In this document: in pieces, positions 9,159 through 17,135 of the stretch
How the letters are laid out: each line of letters begins with the position of its first letter
How positions within the stretch are numbered: the first letter of the stretch is position 1
Assembly: GCA_016709845.1 (NCBI GenBank)
Contig: JADJMA010000010.1
Span: forward strand, 62,001 to 126,000
Source: Flammeovirgaceae bacterium
Lineage (GTDB): Bacteria; Bacteroidota; Bacteroidia; Cytophagales; Cyclobacteriaceae
Length of the DNA stretch: 64,000 bases
Direction of reading: 5' to 3'
The notes under the pieces: generated by a model
Told to the model about the DNA's origin: nothing
Database searches by the model: none
Seen by the model: only the letters and a program-made list of their open reading frames with translations
Program-made: the position numbers and the translations under genes

Positions 9159-9470
9159 ATGGAAACGCTTACATACAACGGAACACAAATAGAAGTAAAT
9201 GCCGAAGGGTATTTGAAAGACATGAATCAATGGTCTCCAGAGCTTGCTCATAAAATGGCAAGCCAGGAGGGTATCGAGTTAACGGAAAAGCATTTTGATG
9301 TTTTGAATTGGCTTCGAACCAAGCAGGCAGAAGGAACTGCTTTAAGTATACGCAAGATTGGAAATTCGGGATTGGTGGATATCAAACAGTTTTATGCACT
9401 GTTTCCCGGAGGTCCGCTAAAAATCTCAAGTAAAATAGCGGGCATTCCAAAGCCAGCCAGTTGTATTTAA
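9159..9470 (+). CDS. tusE: TusE/DsrC-family sulfur carrier protein
   Basis: Small sulfur-relay protein whose penultimate C-terminal Cys accepts persulfide. The family pattern is clear: GYLKDMNQWSPELAHKMA, EGIELTEKHFDVLNWLR, YALFPGGP, and the C-terminal KIAGIPKPASCI. The dissimilatory DsrC type has a second Cys 11 residues upstream, but here that position is Ser, so this is the single-Cys TusE type. The loop between the helix and YALFP is shorter than in E. coli TusE. ATG at 9159 (METLTYNG) is preferred over an upstream TTG at 9138. It begins 23 bases after the SQR stop and 28 bases lie before the DsrE2 gene, so the three are likely one transcript. Confidence 0.88.
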   Translation: METLTYNGTQIEVNAEGYLKDMNQWSPELAHKMASQEGIELTEKHFDVLNWLRTKQAEGTALSIRKIGNSGLVDIKQFYALFPGGPLKISSKIAGIPKPASCI

Positions 9471-9498
9471 ACGCTAATCATTTTTTTAAATAAACGTT

Positions 9499-10032
9499 AT
9501 GCAAGAAATAATAGAAAGACCGACAACTAAAGTAGCTGAGGTTCCGGTTGATAAGAATAAGGGCAAAGTAAAGAAGGTATTAATTATTTGCTCTAAAGGA
9601 AAATTAGAAGACGTATATGCTGCCTTGGTAATGGCTAATGGCGCGCTGATGGAAGGCATTCAAGCAAAATGTTCTTTACATTTTTGGTCTGAAGCGATCA
9701 CAAAGAAAAATGCAGATCATCTTCATACAGCAACGGTTGGTAATCCTGCTTTTATGCCGGGGATGCCAACGGTGATGGCGGGATTGCCTGGGTTTGAGGC
9801 TTTTGCTTCCTACATGATGAAAAAGGAAATGGATAAGCTCGACATTCCTCATGTGACGGAATTCTTACAAATGATTGAAGCAGGGGGTGGTGAAATCTAT
9901 GCCTGTAAATTAGCTGCCGACATGTTTCATTTGAAGATGGAGGACTTTGTAGACGAGGTGAAGGATATTATTACCGTGGGCGATATGTATGCGCTTGCTG
10001 AGGGTGAAGGCACTCAGATAATTTTTATCTGA
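9499..10032 (+). CDS. DsrE2-like sulfur carrier / peroxiredoxin-family protein
   Basis: 178-codon protein of the DsrE/DsrF-like family. Strand-loop VLIICSKGKLEDVYAALVMANGAL contains Cys31. Cys58 and a conserved Cys136 in EIYACKLAADMF follow, the latter matching the persulfide-carrying Cys of DsrE2 proteins. The end reads VGDMYALAEGEGTQIIFI. In sulfur oxidisers DsrE2 proteins move sulfane sulfur between rhodanese, TusA and downstream enzymes. With SQR and a TusE-like protein upstream, a role in handling SQR-derived sulfane sulfur is likely. A strong hairpin follows the stop, marking the end of the operon. Confidence 0.85.
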   Translation: MQEIIERPTTKVAEVPVDKNKGKVKKVLIICSKGKLEDVYAALVMANGALMEGIQAKCSLHFWSEAITKKNADHLHTATVGNPAFMPGMPTVMAGLPGFEAFASYMMKKEMDKLDIPHVTEFLQMIEAGGGEIYACKLAADMFHLKMEDFVDEVKDIITVGDMYALAEGEGTQIIFI

Positions 10033-10053
10033 TTTTGGTTGGTGAAAGCAGAT

Positions 10054-10090
10054 GAGCCGTTTGAGTAACCTCAGCGGCTCTCTCTTTATT
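10054..10090 (+). terminator. Intrinsic terminator of the sulfur operon
   Basis: GAGCCG-TT-TGAG and CTCA-G-CGGCTC pair around TAAC (10054-10080), followed by TCTCTTTATT. It lies 22 bases after the DsrE2 stop. Confidence 0.75.
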
Positions 10091-10325
10091 ATTGATTGTA
10101 TAGACTTACGGTTTATTCAGGGACAATTTCTTCCGCTTTATCTACTATGACAGAAATTTCTTCAATTTTGTTTTGTTTAAAATATCTATCCCGTGCCAAC
10201 GTGATAGTTGGTGTAAGCATGATACTTGTTATCTGAGAAATAAACGCTCAGACTGATTTAAGTTATCTGCCCATGCTACCTTGGAATATTAAATAATTGA
10301 CTTTATTTTATTGACACCAATCATT

Positions 10326-11260
10326 ATGAAAAACGCATTTTATATCTTTTTGATTTTATCGACTTTATTAATTTCAAACACTAATCCTTGCTTTGCCCAA
10401 GAGGCTCCCTCACTGGAAGGACGTTGGGACATAACCCTAACTATGAATGGCAAAGAGCACCTTCGTGGTTGGAAGTTAAGCATTCGGGTGTTCGCACACT
10501 GGTTGGGCAGTTTGTTTTTTTAAATGGAAGTGCCCGCCCGATTTCAAAAGTGAATTTCAAGGATGGAAAATTCACTTTTACTATCCCACCGCAGTGGGAA
10601 CAAGAAAACCGCGATCTTGAATTTGAGGGAACAGTTACGCCAAATGGTTTAACGGGTACTATGGTTTTTGTTGACGGAAAGAAATATAACTGGACAGCGG
10701 TGAAGGCTCCTATGTTAAAACGCGAAGGCGAGCCAGTTTTTGGTGAACCCATTACGTTGTTTAACGGAGTTGACATGACGGGTTGGAAAGCAATGGGCGA
10801 CAATCAATGGAAAGTGGACGGTGGCATTTTAAAAAGTGAGAAGTCTGGCGCTAACCTGGTAAGTGATTTAAAATTTACTGACTTTAAACTGCATATTGAG
10901 TTTAGGTATAATAAGGGCAGTAACAGTGGCGTTTATTTGCGAGGCAGATACGAGGTTCAAATTGATGATGCCAAAGGAATGAATCCGGATGCTGTGCACT
11001 TAGGTGCCATCTATGGATTTCTAATCCCTAACGAAATGGTAGCAAAAGATCCAGGCGTTTGGCAGTCGTACGATATTACCTTGATAGGGCGAATGGTTAC
11101 TATAATTGCCAATAACAAAACAGTAATCTATAATCAGGCTATACCGGGTATAACAGGTGGAGCGATTGATAGCAAAGAAGGTGAGCCGGGGCCAATTATG
11201 ATGCAAGGTGATCATGGTCCGATTGAATATCGGAACATTATTATTACTCCGATTAAGTAA
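10326..11260 (+). CDS. DUF1080 (3-keto-disaccharide hydrolase-like) secreted protein, frameshifted
   Basis: Signal peptide (MKNAFYIFLILSTLLI...CFA) starts at 10326. A small beta-rich N-terminal domain (EGRWDITLTMNGKEH, with PISKVNFKDGKFTF after the frame break) is followed by the DUF1080 concanavalin-like fold: ITLFNGVDMTGWKAMGDNQWKVDGGIL, FKLHIEFRYNKGSNSGVYLRGRYEVQI, EYRNIIITPIK. One indel near 10450-10475 separates the two halves. The family is abundant in Bacteroidota and has been linked to glycan or 3-keto-glycoside hydrolysis. The exact substrate is unknown here. Its stop codon directly abuts the stop of the convergent pth gene with no base between. Confidence 0.82.
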
Positions 11261-11821
11261 TCACTCATTAAAGAAATTCATAGTTCGCTCGGCACCAATG
11301 GTGCAGAATGAATAAACCATTTCTGCGGCTTTATCCATATAAGTGGGAAGGTCGGCTATTTCTGATTTTGAAAAATTACTGAGTACAAAGTCAATTTGCT
11401 GCCCTTTCGAAAAACTATCACCAATACCAAAGCGCAGGCGCGAATAATCCTGACCATTCAATAACAATTCAATATTCTTGAGTCCGTTGTGCCCGGCTGC
11501 GCTTCCTTTGGTTCGCATGCGCAAGGTGCCAAAGGGTAATGCCAGATCATCTACTACAACAAGCAGGTTTTCCTTTGGAATTTTAAGTTCTTGTAACCAA
11601 TAGGCAATGGCCTTGCCACTAAGATTCATGTACGTGTTGGGTTTGATTAAGTGAAGTTGCCTTCCCTTAAATTTCAATTCAGCCTTATCCGCCAACCGAC
11701 TTGTGGTAAAATTTATTTTATGATTATCGGCAATACGATCCAATACCAGGAACCCGATATTATGCCGGGTCAACTCGTATTCGGTACCAATGTTTCCGAG
11801 GCCTGCTATAAGATACTTCAT
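11261..11821 (-). CDS. pth: Peptidyl-tRNA hydrolase
   Basis: Releases tRNA from prematurely dropped peptidyl-tRNA. 186 residues, the usual length, with no frame errors. Catalytic-site residues are visible: Asn10 (AGLGNIG), His20 (TRHNIGF), Asn66 in KPNTYMNLSG, Asp in VVDDLALPFG (91-92) and Asn112 in GHNGLKNI. It is the last gene of the leftward tRNA-Gln/prs/rplY/pth group, the order commonly kept in bacteria. It is separated from rplY by a strong terminator hairpin, so it may have its own promoter or depend on readthrough. Confidence 0.97.
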   Translation of the reverse strand: MKYLIAGLGNIGTEYELTRHNIGFLVLDRIADNHKINFTTSRLADKAELKFKGRQLHLIKPNTYMNLSGKAIAYWLQELKIPKENLLVVVDDLALPFGTLRMRTKGSAAGHNGLKNIELLLNGQDYSRLRFGIGDSFSKGQQIDFVLSNFSKSEIADLPTYMDKAAEMVYSFCTIGAERTMNFFNE

Positions 11822-11847
11822 GCTATATTACTTCAATCCTAAATAAA

Positions 11848-11886
11848 CAAAAATCCCATCCTGCGAGTTGCCGAATGGGATTTTTG
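11848..11886 (-). terminator. Strong intrinsic hairpin between rplY and pth
   Basis: CAAAAATCCCAT and ATGGGATTTTTG form a perfect 12-bp stem around a 15-base loop, with A- and T-runs on either side. It directly follows the rplY stop in its direction of transcription (13 bases). Confidence 0.85.
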
Positions 11887-11900
11887 TATTGAGAAAATGA

Positions 11901-12571
11901 TTACTTTTTCTTTTCGTCCTTTTTAGGAGCTTCTGCTTTCTTAGCATCTGCTGCAGGGGCAGCACCGGCCGCAGGGGCAGCAGCACCCGCTGCAGGAGTT
12001 TCAGCCGTAGCTTCTTCAGCTAATTTAGCCGAACGAGGTACTTCAACAACAGCTATTGAAGCCTTCTTAGGATCTACAAACTCTAAGTTTTCAACTTTAA
12101 GGTCTTCCACTTTTACCGAGTGGTGAAAATCCAATTCAGAACAATCCACATCAATGTGATCGGGCATGTGCTTGGGAAAAGCAAAAACCTTTAAGGAAGC
12201 TCGCTTACGAACCAAAGCACCACCTTTTGATACACCGGGGCTTGTCCAACCAAGCGGACCGGAATATCCATCTTGATTTTTTTGTTTTCACTGATTTTTA
12301 GGAAGTCTACATGCAGAATCAGTTCACTTACTGGATGAAACTGAACTTCTTGCATGATTGCCTGACACTCTTCACCTTCAATGTTCAGGTGCGCAAAACG
12401 CGCTTCGTTGGTGTAGATCAAATCGCGGAACAAAATAACGGGCGAATAGAAATGAACTTGCTCATCACCTCCGTAAAGTACGCAAGGCACTTGGCCTTCT
12501 TCACGGATTTTCTGAGAAGCATTCTTGCCGAGATTTGCTCTTCGATACCCTATAATCTCGATAGTTTTCAT
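11901..12571 (-). CDS. rplY: 50S ribosomal protein L25 (general stress protein CTC type), frameshifted
   Basis: Binds 5S rRNA. The N-terminal L25 domain (MKTIEIIGYRRANLGKNASQKIREEGQVPCVLYGG) and beta-strand HPVSELILHVDFLKI are followed by the TL5/CTC C-terminal domain (PDHIDVDCSELDFHHSVKVEDL). The protein ends in a long alanine/proline/lysine-rich tail (APAAGAAPAADAKKAEAPKK), common in Bacteroidota. One indel near 12195-12215 (between VRLVGQAPVYQK and RKRASLKVFAFPKHM) splits the frame. ATG at 12571 is 32 bases after the prs stop, so the two are probably co-transcribed. Confidence 0.95.
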
Positions 12572-12603
12572 AATTGTTTATGGTTTAAATTGTACTTAAG
12601 AAA

Positions 12604-13533
12604 TTACAAACGAATAAATAAAGAACTGATAGACTCATGGTCATGTATCTTACGTATTGCTTTAGCAAACAAATCTGATACAGACAATACTTTGATTTTA
12701 GGAATCTGCTGCTTAAGGGGAATCGTATCGGAGACCACCAGTTCTTCCAATACAGAATTTTGAATGTTCTCGTAGGCGTTGCCCGAAAGAACAGCATGGG
12801 TGCAGATAGCCCGAACGGTATTGGCACCTTTTTCTTTTAATAAAGATGCCGCTTTGCAAATAGTTCCAGCTGTGTCTACTAAGTCATCCACCAACACCAC
12901 ATCTTTTCCTTCTACCTCACCAATCAGGCGCATCGATTCAATCTTGTTGGCCTCTTTACGATATTTGTCGCAAACGGCAAGATCGGCCCCAAAGAACTTA
13001 GCGAAACTCCTTGCCCGCTTAATGCCACCCACATCGGGAGAAGCAAAAATTATATTCTGAAGATTAAGCGATTTCAGGTATGGAACGAAAATATAATTGC
13101 CGTCAAGGTGATCGACAGGAATATCAAAAAAACCTTGAATCTGATCCGCGTGCAAATCGCAGGTCATAATCCGGTTAGCCCCCGCTGCCGACAATAAATT
13201 GGCAATAAGCTTTGCGGCTATGGCCACCCGGGGCTTGTCTTTTCTATCCTGCCGGGCATACCCAAAATAAGGAATGATTACGTTTACATTTAATGCACTG
13301 GCGCGCTTAGCCGCATCAATCATTAATAAGAGCTCCATGAAATTATCGGCAGGAGCAAACGTGGATTGCACGATAAATACATCATGCCCTCGCACGGACT
13401 CACCAATAAAGGGTGACATTTCGCCATCGCTAAACTGCTGATAATTAACAGTGCCCAAGGTCTCACCATATGCATTGGCAATTTTTTCTGCCAGGTAGGC
13501 GGTTGCTCGGCCCGAAAATATTTTTACAGCCAT
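12604..13533 (-). CDS. prs: Ribose-phosphate pyrophosphokinase
   Basis: Makes PRPP from ribose 5-phosphate and ATP for nucleotide, His and Trp synthesis. 309 residues, intact. Visible sites: the ATP-binding flexible loop ARQDRKDKPR (93-102), the signature DLHADQIQGFFDIP (126-139) and the PRPP-binding loop DDLVDTAGT (216-224). It sits directly downstream of tRNA-Gln, with a hairpin between, and upstream of rplY. Confidence 0.97.
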   Translation of the reverse strand: MAVKIFSGRATAYLAEKIANAYGETLGTVNYQQFSDGEMSPFIGESVRGHDVFIVQSTFAPADNFMELLLMIDAAKRASALNVNVIIPYFGYARQDRKDKPRVAIAAKLIANLLSAAGANRIMTCDLHADQIQGFFDIPVDHLDGNYIFVPYLKSLNLQNIIFASPDVGGIKRARSFAKFFGADLAVCDKYRKEANKIESMRLIGEVEGKDVVLVDDLVDTAGTICKAASLLKEKGANTVRAICTHAVLSGNAYENIQNSVLEELVVSDTIPLKQQIPKIKVLSVSDLFAKAIRKIHDHESISSLFIRL

Positions 13534-13553
13534 GATGTGTTATTTCAAAAATT

Positions 13554-13579
13554 AAATCCTGGTTTTTAACCCAGGATTT
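13554..13579 (-). terminator. Terminator hairpin after tRNA-Gln
   Basis: AAATCCTGG and CCAGGATTT pair as a perfect 9-bp stem with an 8-base loop. In the leftward direction it is followed by AATTTTTG. It lies 6 bases past the tRNA 3' end and 20 bases before the prs ATG. Confidence 0.65.
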
Positions 13580-13585
13580 TAAATG

Positions 13586-13656
13586 TTGTCCTACTAGGAT
13601 TCGAACCTAGAAAGGCAGAATCAAAATCTGCAGTGTTACCATTACACCATAGGACA
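13586..13656 (-). tRNA. tRNA-Gln (anticodon TTG)
   Basis: 71-nt cloverleaf read on the minus strand. The acceptor stem TGTCCTA pairs with TAGGACA, then discriminator A. The D-arm contains GGTGTAATGGTAACA. The anticodon loop ATTTTGATT sits on stem TGCAG/CTGC-type pairing with TTG at the centre. The T-arm CTAGGTTCGAATCCTAG is canonical. The CCA is not encoded. Confidence 0.95.
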
Positions 13657-13757
13657 GTGATAAGCCCAAATTTGGGATTGCAAAGGTAGAATTAATTTTG
13701 AAAAGTGAAAACGGGATTTTGTCAGTTTTTGCAAGAATTATCCACTTTTTTGGAGGC

Positions 13758-14336
13758 TTATTCCAAGTCGTTTTCTTGGATGCTGGCCGTATTCCCCTCG
13801 TTAAAGCCTTCAGCCATAAACCGGTATTTATCTAAAATGGAAATAACAGCATTTCGAAGGTGCCTTTCGTTGTTAAAATTTATGCTGCCGTATAATGTGG
13901 TTGCGTATCCTTGCCAAATCGAGCGGTTTTGTCTTCTGTCAAAAAATGGAATTAGCAAGGTTCCTGTTTTAAGGTCCAGTTTACGCTGGTCATAGGATAA
14001 ATCTGCAGTTTGATTTTTTACCCATTCTTCAATCTCCGGCTGGTCATAACCATTAAAACGAAGGCTATCCGTGTACATTTTAAAACCAATAATAAGGTGC
14101 GGTCGGGTTTCTGTTTGCTTGTATCCTAAAAATTTCATCCTGGAAATGATTGATTTTTCAACAATCGCATTTACCATGGTGGTATCGTTTACTCCAATCG
14201 GTCGCATGATTTCAAAAGTTCGATACTTTTTAAAATTACCCCGGTAACTGTAATCATACTCAACAGGAAGTTCTTTATACCCCAGGCAGGAACTTAAAAT
14301 AATCAATAGAAAGAGTGGAATGTAAAAACTCTTCAT
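13758..14336 (-). CDS. DUF4136 lipoprotein
   Basis: 192-residue predicted outer-membrane lipoprotein. Signal peptide MKSFYIPLFLLIILSSC with lipobox LSSC (Cys17). The DUF4136 fold is suggested by YDYSYRGNFKKYRTFEI, AIVEKSIISRMKFLGYKQ, PHLIIGFKMY, GTLLIPFFD and IWQGYATTLYG. The family is widespread in Bacteroidota and its molecular role is unknown. It stands alone between tRNA-Gln and ppc. Confidence 0.85.
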   Translation of the reverse strand: MKSFYIPLFLLIILSSCLGYKELPVEYDYSYRGNFKKYRTFEIMRPIGVNDTTMVNAIVEKSIISRMKFLGYKQTETRPHLIIGFKMYTDSLRFNGYDQPEIEEWVKNQTADLSYDQRKLDLKTGTLLIPFFDRRQNRSIWQGYATTLYGSINFNNERHLRNAVISILDKYRFMAEGFNEGNTASIQENDLE

Positions 14337-14500
14337 AGGAAGTGGTTTAAAAAAGAAAAGTTACTGGAATTTTGAACGGAAAGCAAGAACCGGATTTGCC
14401 CAATTATTTATGATTGAAATTTGAACGTTTTTAATAGAATGTTTAAACTATCTACTTGTTTAACCCTAATTTCATGAAAAATTAATGACTACTTAGGCTA

Positions 14501-17071
14501 ATGACATCCAAATACGAACAAATAGTTGGTGCCCGCTATCACATCTATAATAGCTTATTCCTCAATCTTCCCTTTCAGGAAATCTCGCGTACAGGTACAC
14601 TGTTGCCGCTTTTGCATCACTATTGTGAAGAAGGGTTTGAAAAGGGAGAATCAGCAACCGAAATCCTGCATCAATTTTTTAGTGATCTCTCTCCACAGGC
14701 GACTATAGAAGAACAATTTAATCTGCTTTTCAAATTCATTCAATATGTAGAACGGCAAGTTGCACTCTTTGATTCTATTGAAGATTCTGCGTTTGAGCAG
14801 ATCAATGAAACGTCTGGCAAGGGAACTACTACATCCTTGCTCTTACGAACAAAATTTGACCGTAAACAAAAGAGTTGACCAAGCGATTGGAAACTTTCAG
14901 CTTACGGACTGTACTGACGGCACACCCAACTCAGTTTTATCCTGGGCATGTGTTAGGTATATTAACTGACCTTGAAAAATCCATTCGCGAAAGTGATCTT
15001 CAGCAAATTGATCTACTACTTCAGCAATTGGGCAAAACGGGCTTCATTAATAAAGACAAACCCTACTCCGTACGATGAAGCCCTTAGTTTATGTTGGTAT
15101 CTTGAAAATATTTTTTACCATGCGATTCCGGAAATCGTTCAATCCCTTTGCTCCGGTTTACAAATTCCATTAACTGAATGGAAGAATGACCGATTAATTG
15201 TAATAGGTTTTTGGCCTGGAGGCGATCGGGATGGGAACCCTTTCGTAACCAGTGATGCCACGCTTCGGGTAGCTGCGCGGCTGCAAGACAGTATTCTAAA
15301 GTGTTACTATCGGGATTTACGTGTTTTGCGCAGACGGCTCACTTTTCGTGGAGTAGACAAAATTATTATTGCCATTGAACAAAAAATTTGCCGATGGGCT
15401 TACGAGGCAGAACGCGGTTATGATGAAGTAGATGATATGGTGGCGGAGCTCATGACAGCTCGCCAAAAACTGTTAGATGAACATGATGGATTGTTCCTTA
15501 GTTTGCTCGATACGTTTATCTTAAAAGTAAAAGTTTTTGGATTTTATTTTGCCAGTTTGGATGTTCGCCAGGATAGTCGTAAGCATGATTATGTTTGGTC
15601 TCAAATTCTCGATACCTGTGCCGGGAAAGGCCTTACTATATCTTCAGCCAATTTCTTAAAACTTTCAAAGAAGGAGCGGATTGATTATTTATTATCACTT
15701 AGGCTTTCTCTTGGTGAACATAAATTTGAAGACCCATTTGTTGAAGAGACCCTAAACAGCATTCGGGCGATTGGAGCGATTCAAAAAAATAACGGTGTAA
15801 CAGGCAGCCATCGGTATATTATAAGTAATTGCCAAAGTGCCCTGCACATTATTGAAGTGTTTACGCTAGCGCGCTTGCTTATTGGAAATCCAGAAGGCTT
15901 AAAACTCGATATTGTTCCTCTATTTGAAACCATTGATGATCTCGGTCATGCTCCAGAAATCATGCATGAGCTATATTCTATCAAAGAATATCGTGATCAT
16001 TTAGAAAAGAGAAAAGCACATCAAACCATTATGCTTGGATTTTCGGATGGCACCAAAGATGGTGGCTATCTGCGTGCCAATTGGTCAATTTTCAGAGCGA
16101 AAGAAAACCTCACTAGCATTTCCAGAAAGCATGGCTTAAAGGCAGTATTTTTTGATGGTCGGGGTGGGCCACCTGCGCGTGGTGGTGGTAATACGCACGA
16201 TTTTTATTCATCGTTGGGCGATACCATTGAGAATGAAGAAGTACAGATAACCGTGCAAGGTCAAACAATCAGTTCAAACTTTGGAAAAGTAGCTTCCTGC
16301 AAATTTAATCTGGAGCAATTACTATCAGCCGGACTGGAAGAGGCCGTGTCTCAAAGAGATGAAGGCCAACTTTCTAATGAGCAAAAGAAAATTTTAGATG
16401 ACTTGGCGGAGACAGGATACCAGTCGTACCTAAGTTTAAAGCATCACCCAAAGTTTGTGCCTTACCTCGAGCACGTAACACCACTTTCCTACTTTGGCGA
16501 TACAAACATCGGCTCGCGCCCCGCCAAGCGAAATGCTTCTGGCGGTTTGAAGTTTGAAGATCTGCGAGCTATTCCTTTTGTTGGTTCGTGGGCTATGATG
16601 AAGCAGAATATACCTGGATTTTACGGGGTAGGCTCAGCACTTAAATTGGTAAGTGATAAAATCGGATTACAAAAGATGAAATCCTTTTACGAAGATTCCT
16701 TGTTCTTTCGTACCCTGTTGGGTAATAGCATGATGTCGTTGACCAAATCAAATTATCAGGCAACTACTTACTTAGGTAAGGATGAAGAGTTTGGGGAGTT
16801 TTGGAAAAAGATGTATGATGAGTTTGAACTTTCGCACGAACAATTGTTAAAGGTATCTGGCTTGAAAGGACTGATGGAGAGCAATCCGGCCATTCGTGAC
16901 TCAGTACGTCTTCGTGAGCGAATTGTATTGCCGCTTATCGCCATACAACAATTCGCCCTTATGAATTTGCGTAATCTGGATGATAATAATAAAGTGTATG
17001 AATCACGTTATCGTAACCTGATCATTCGATGCATGTTTGGTATAATTAACGCGGCTCGTAATTCTGCTTAA
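14501..17071 (+). CDS. ppc: Phosphoenolpyruvate carboxylase, frameshifted
   Basis: Anaplerotic enzyme converting PEP and bicarbonate to oxaloacetate. The span fits about 857 residues, normal for the family. Motifs in order: LTAHPTQ with the catalytic His (near 14915), GGDRDGNPFVT (near 15222), GFSDGTKDGGYLRANW (near 16040), FFDGRGGPPARGGGNTHDF with the essential Arg/Gly loop (near 16150), and GSRPAKR (near 16512). Indels near 14850-14875 and near 15055 shift the frame only in the first 600 bases. The C-terminus reads IINAARNSA, not the usual NTG end. It faces purL with 64 bases between the stops. Confidence 0.95.
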
Positions 17072-17135
17072 GCTATTTCAAATAAGAAATCATCATAATG
17101 ATAATTTTGCTCTGATTGCTATAGTTTTCCTAGAG

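Noticed and set aside
12311..13060. Plus-strand ORFs opposite rplY and prs
   Set aside because: No recognisable domains, and they lie wholly antisense to strongly conserved genes.
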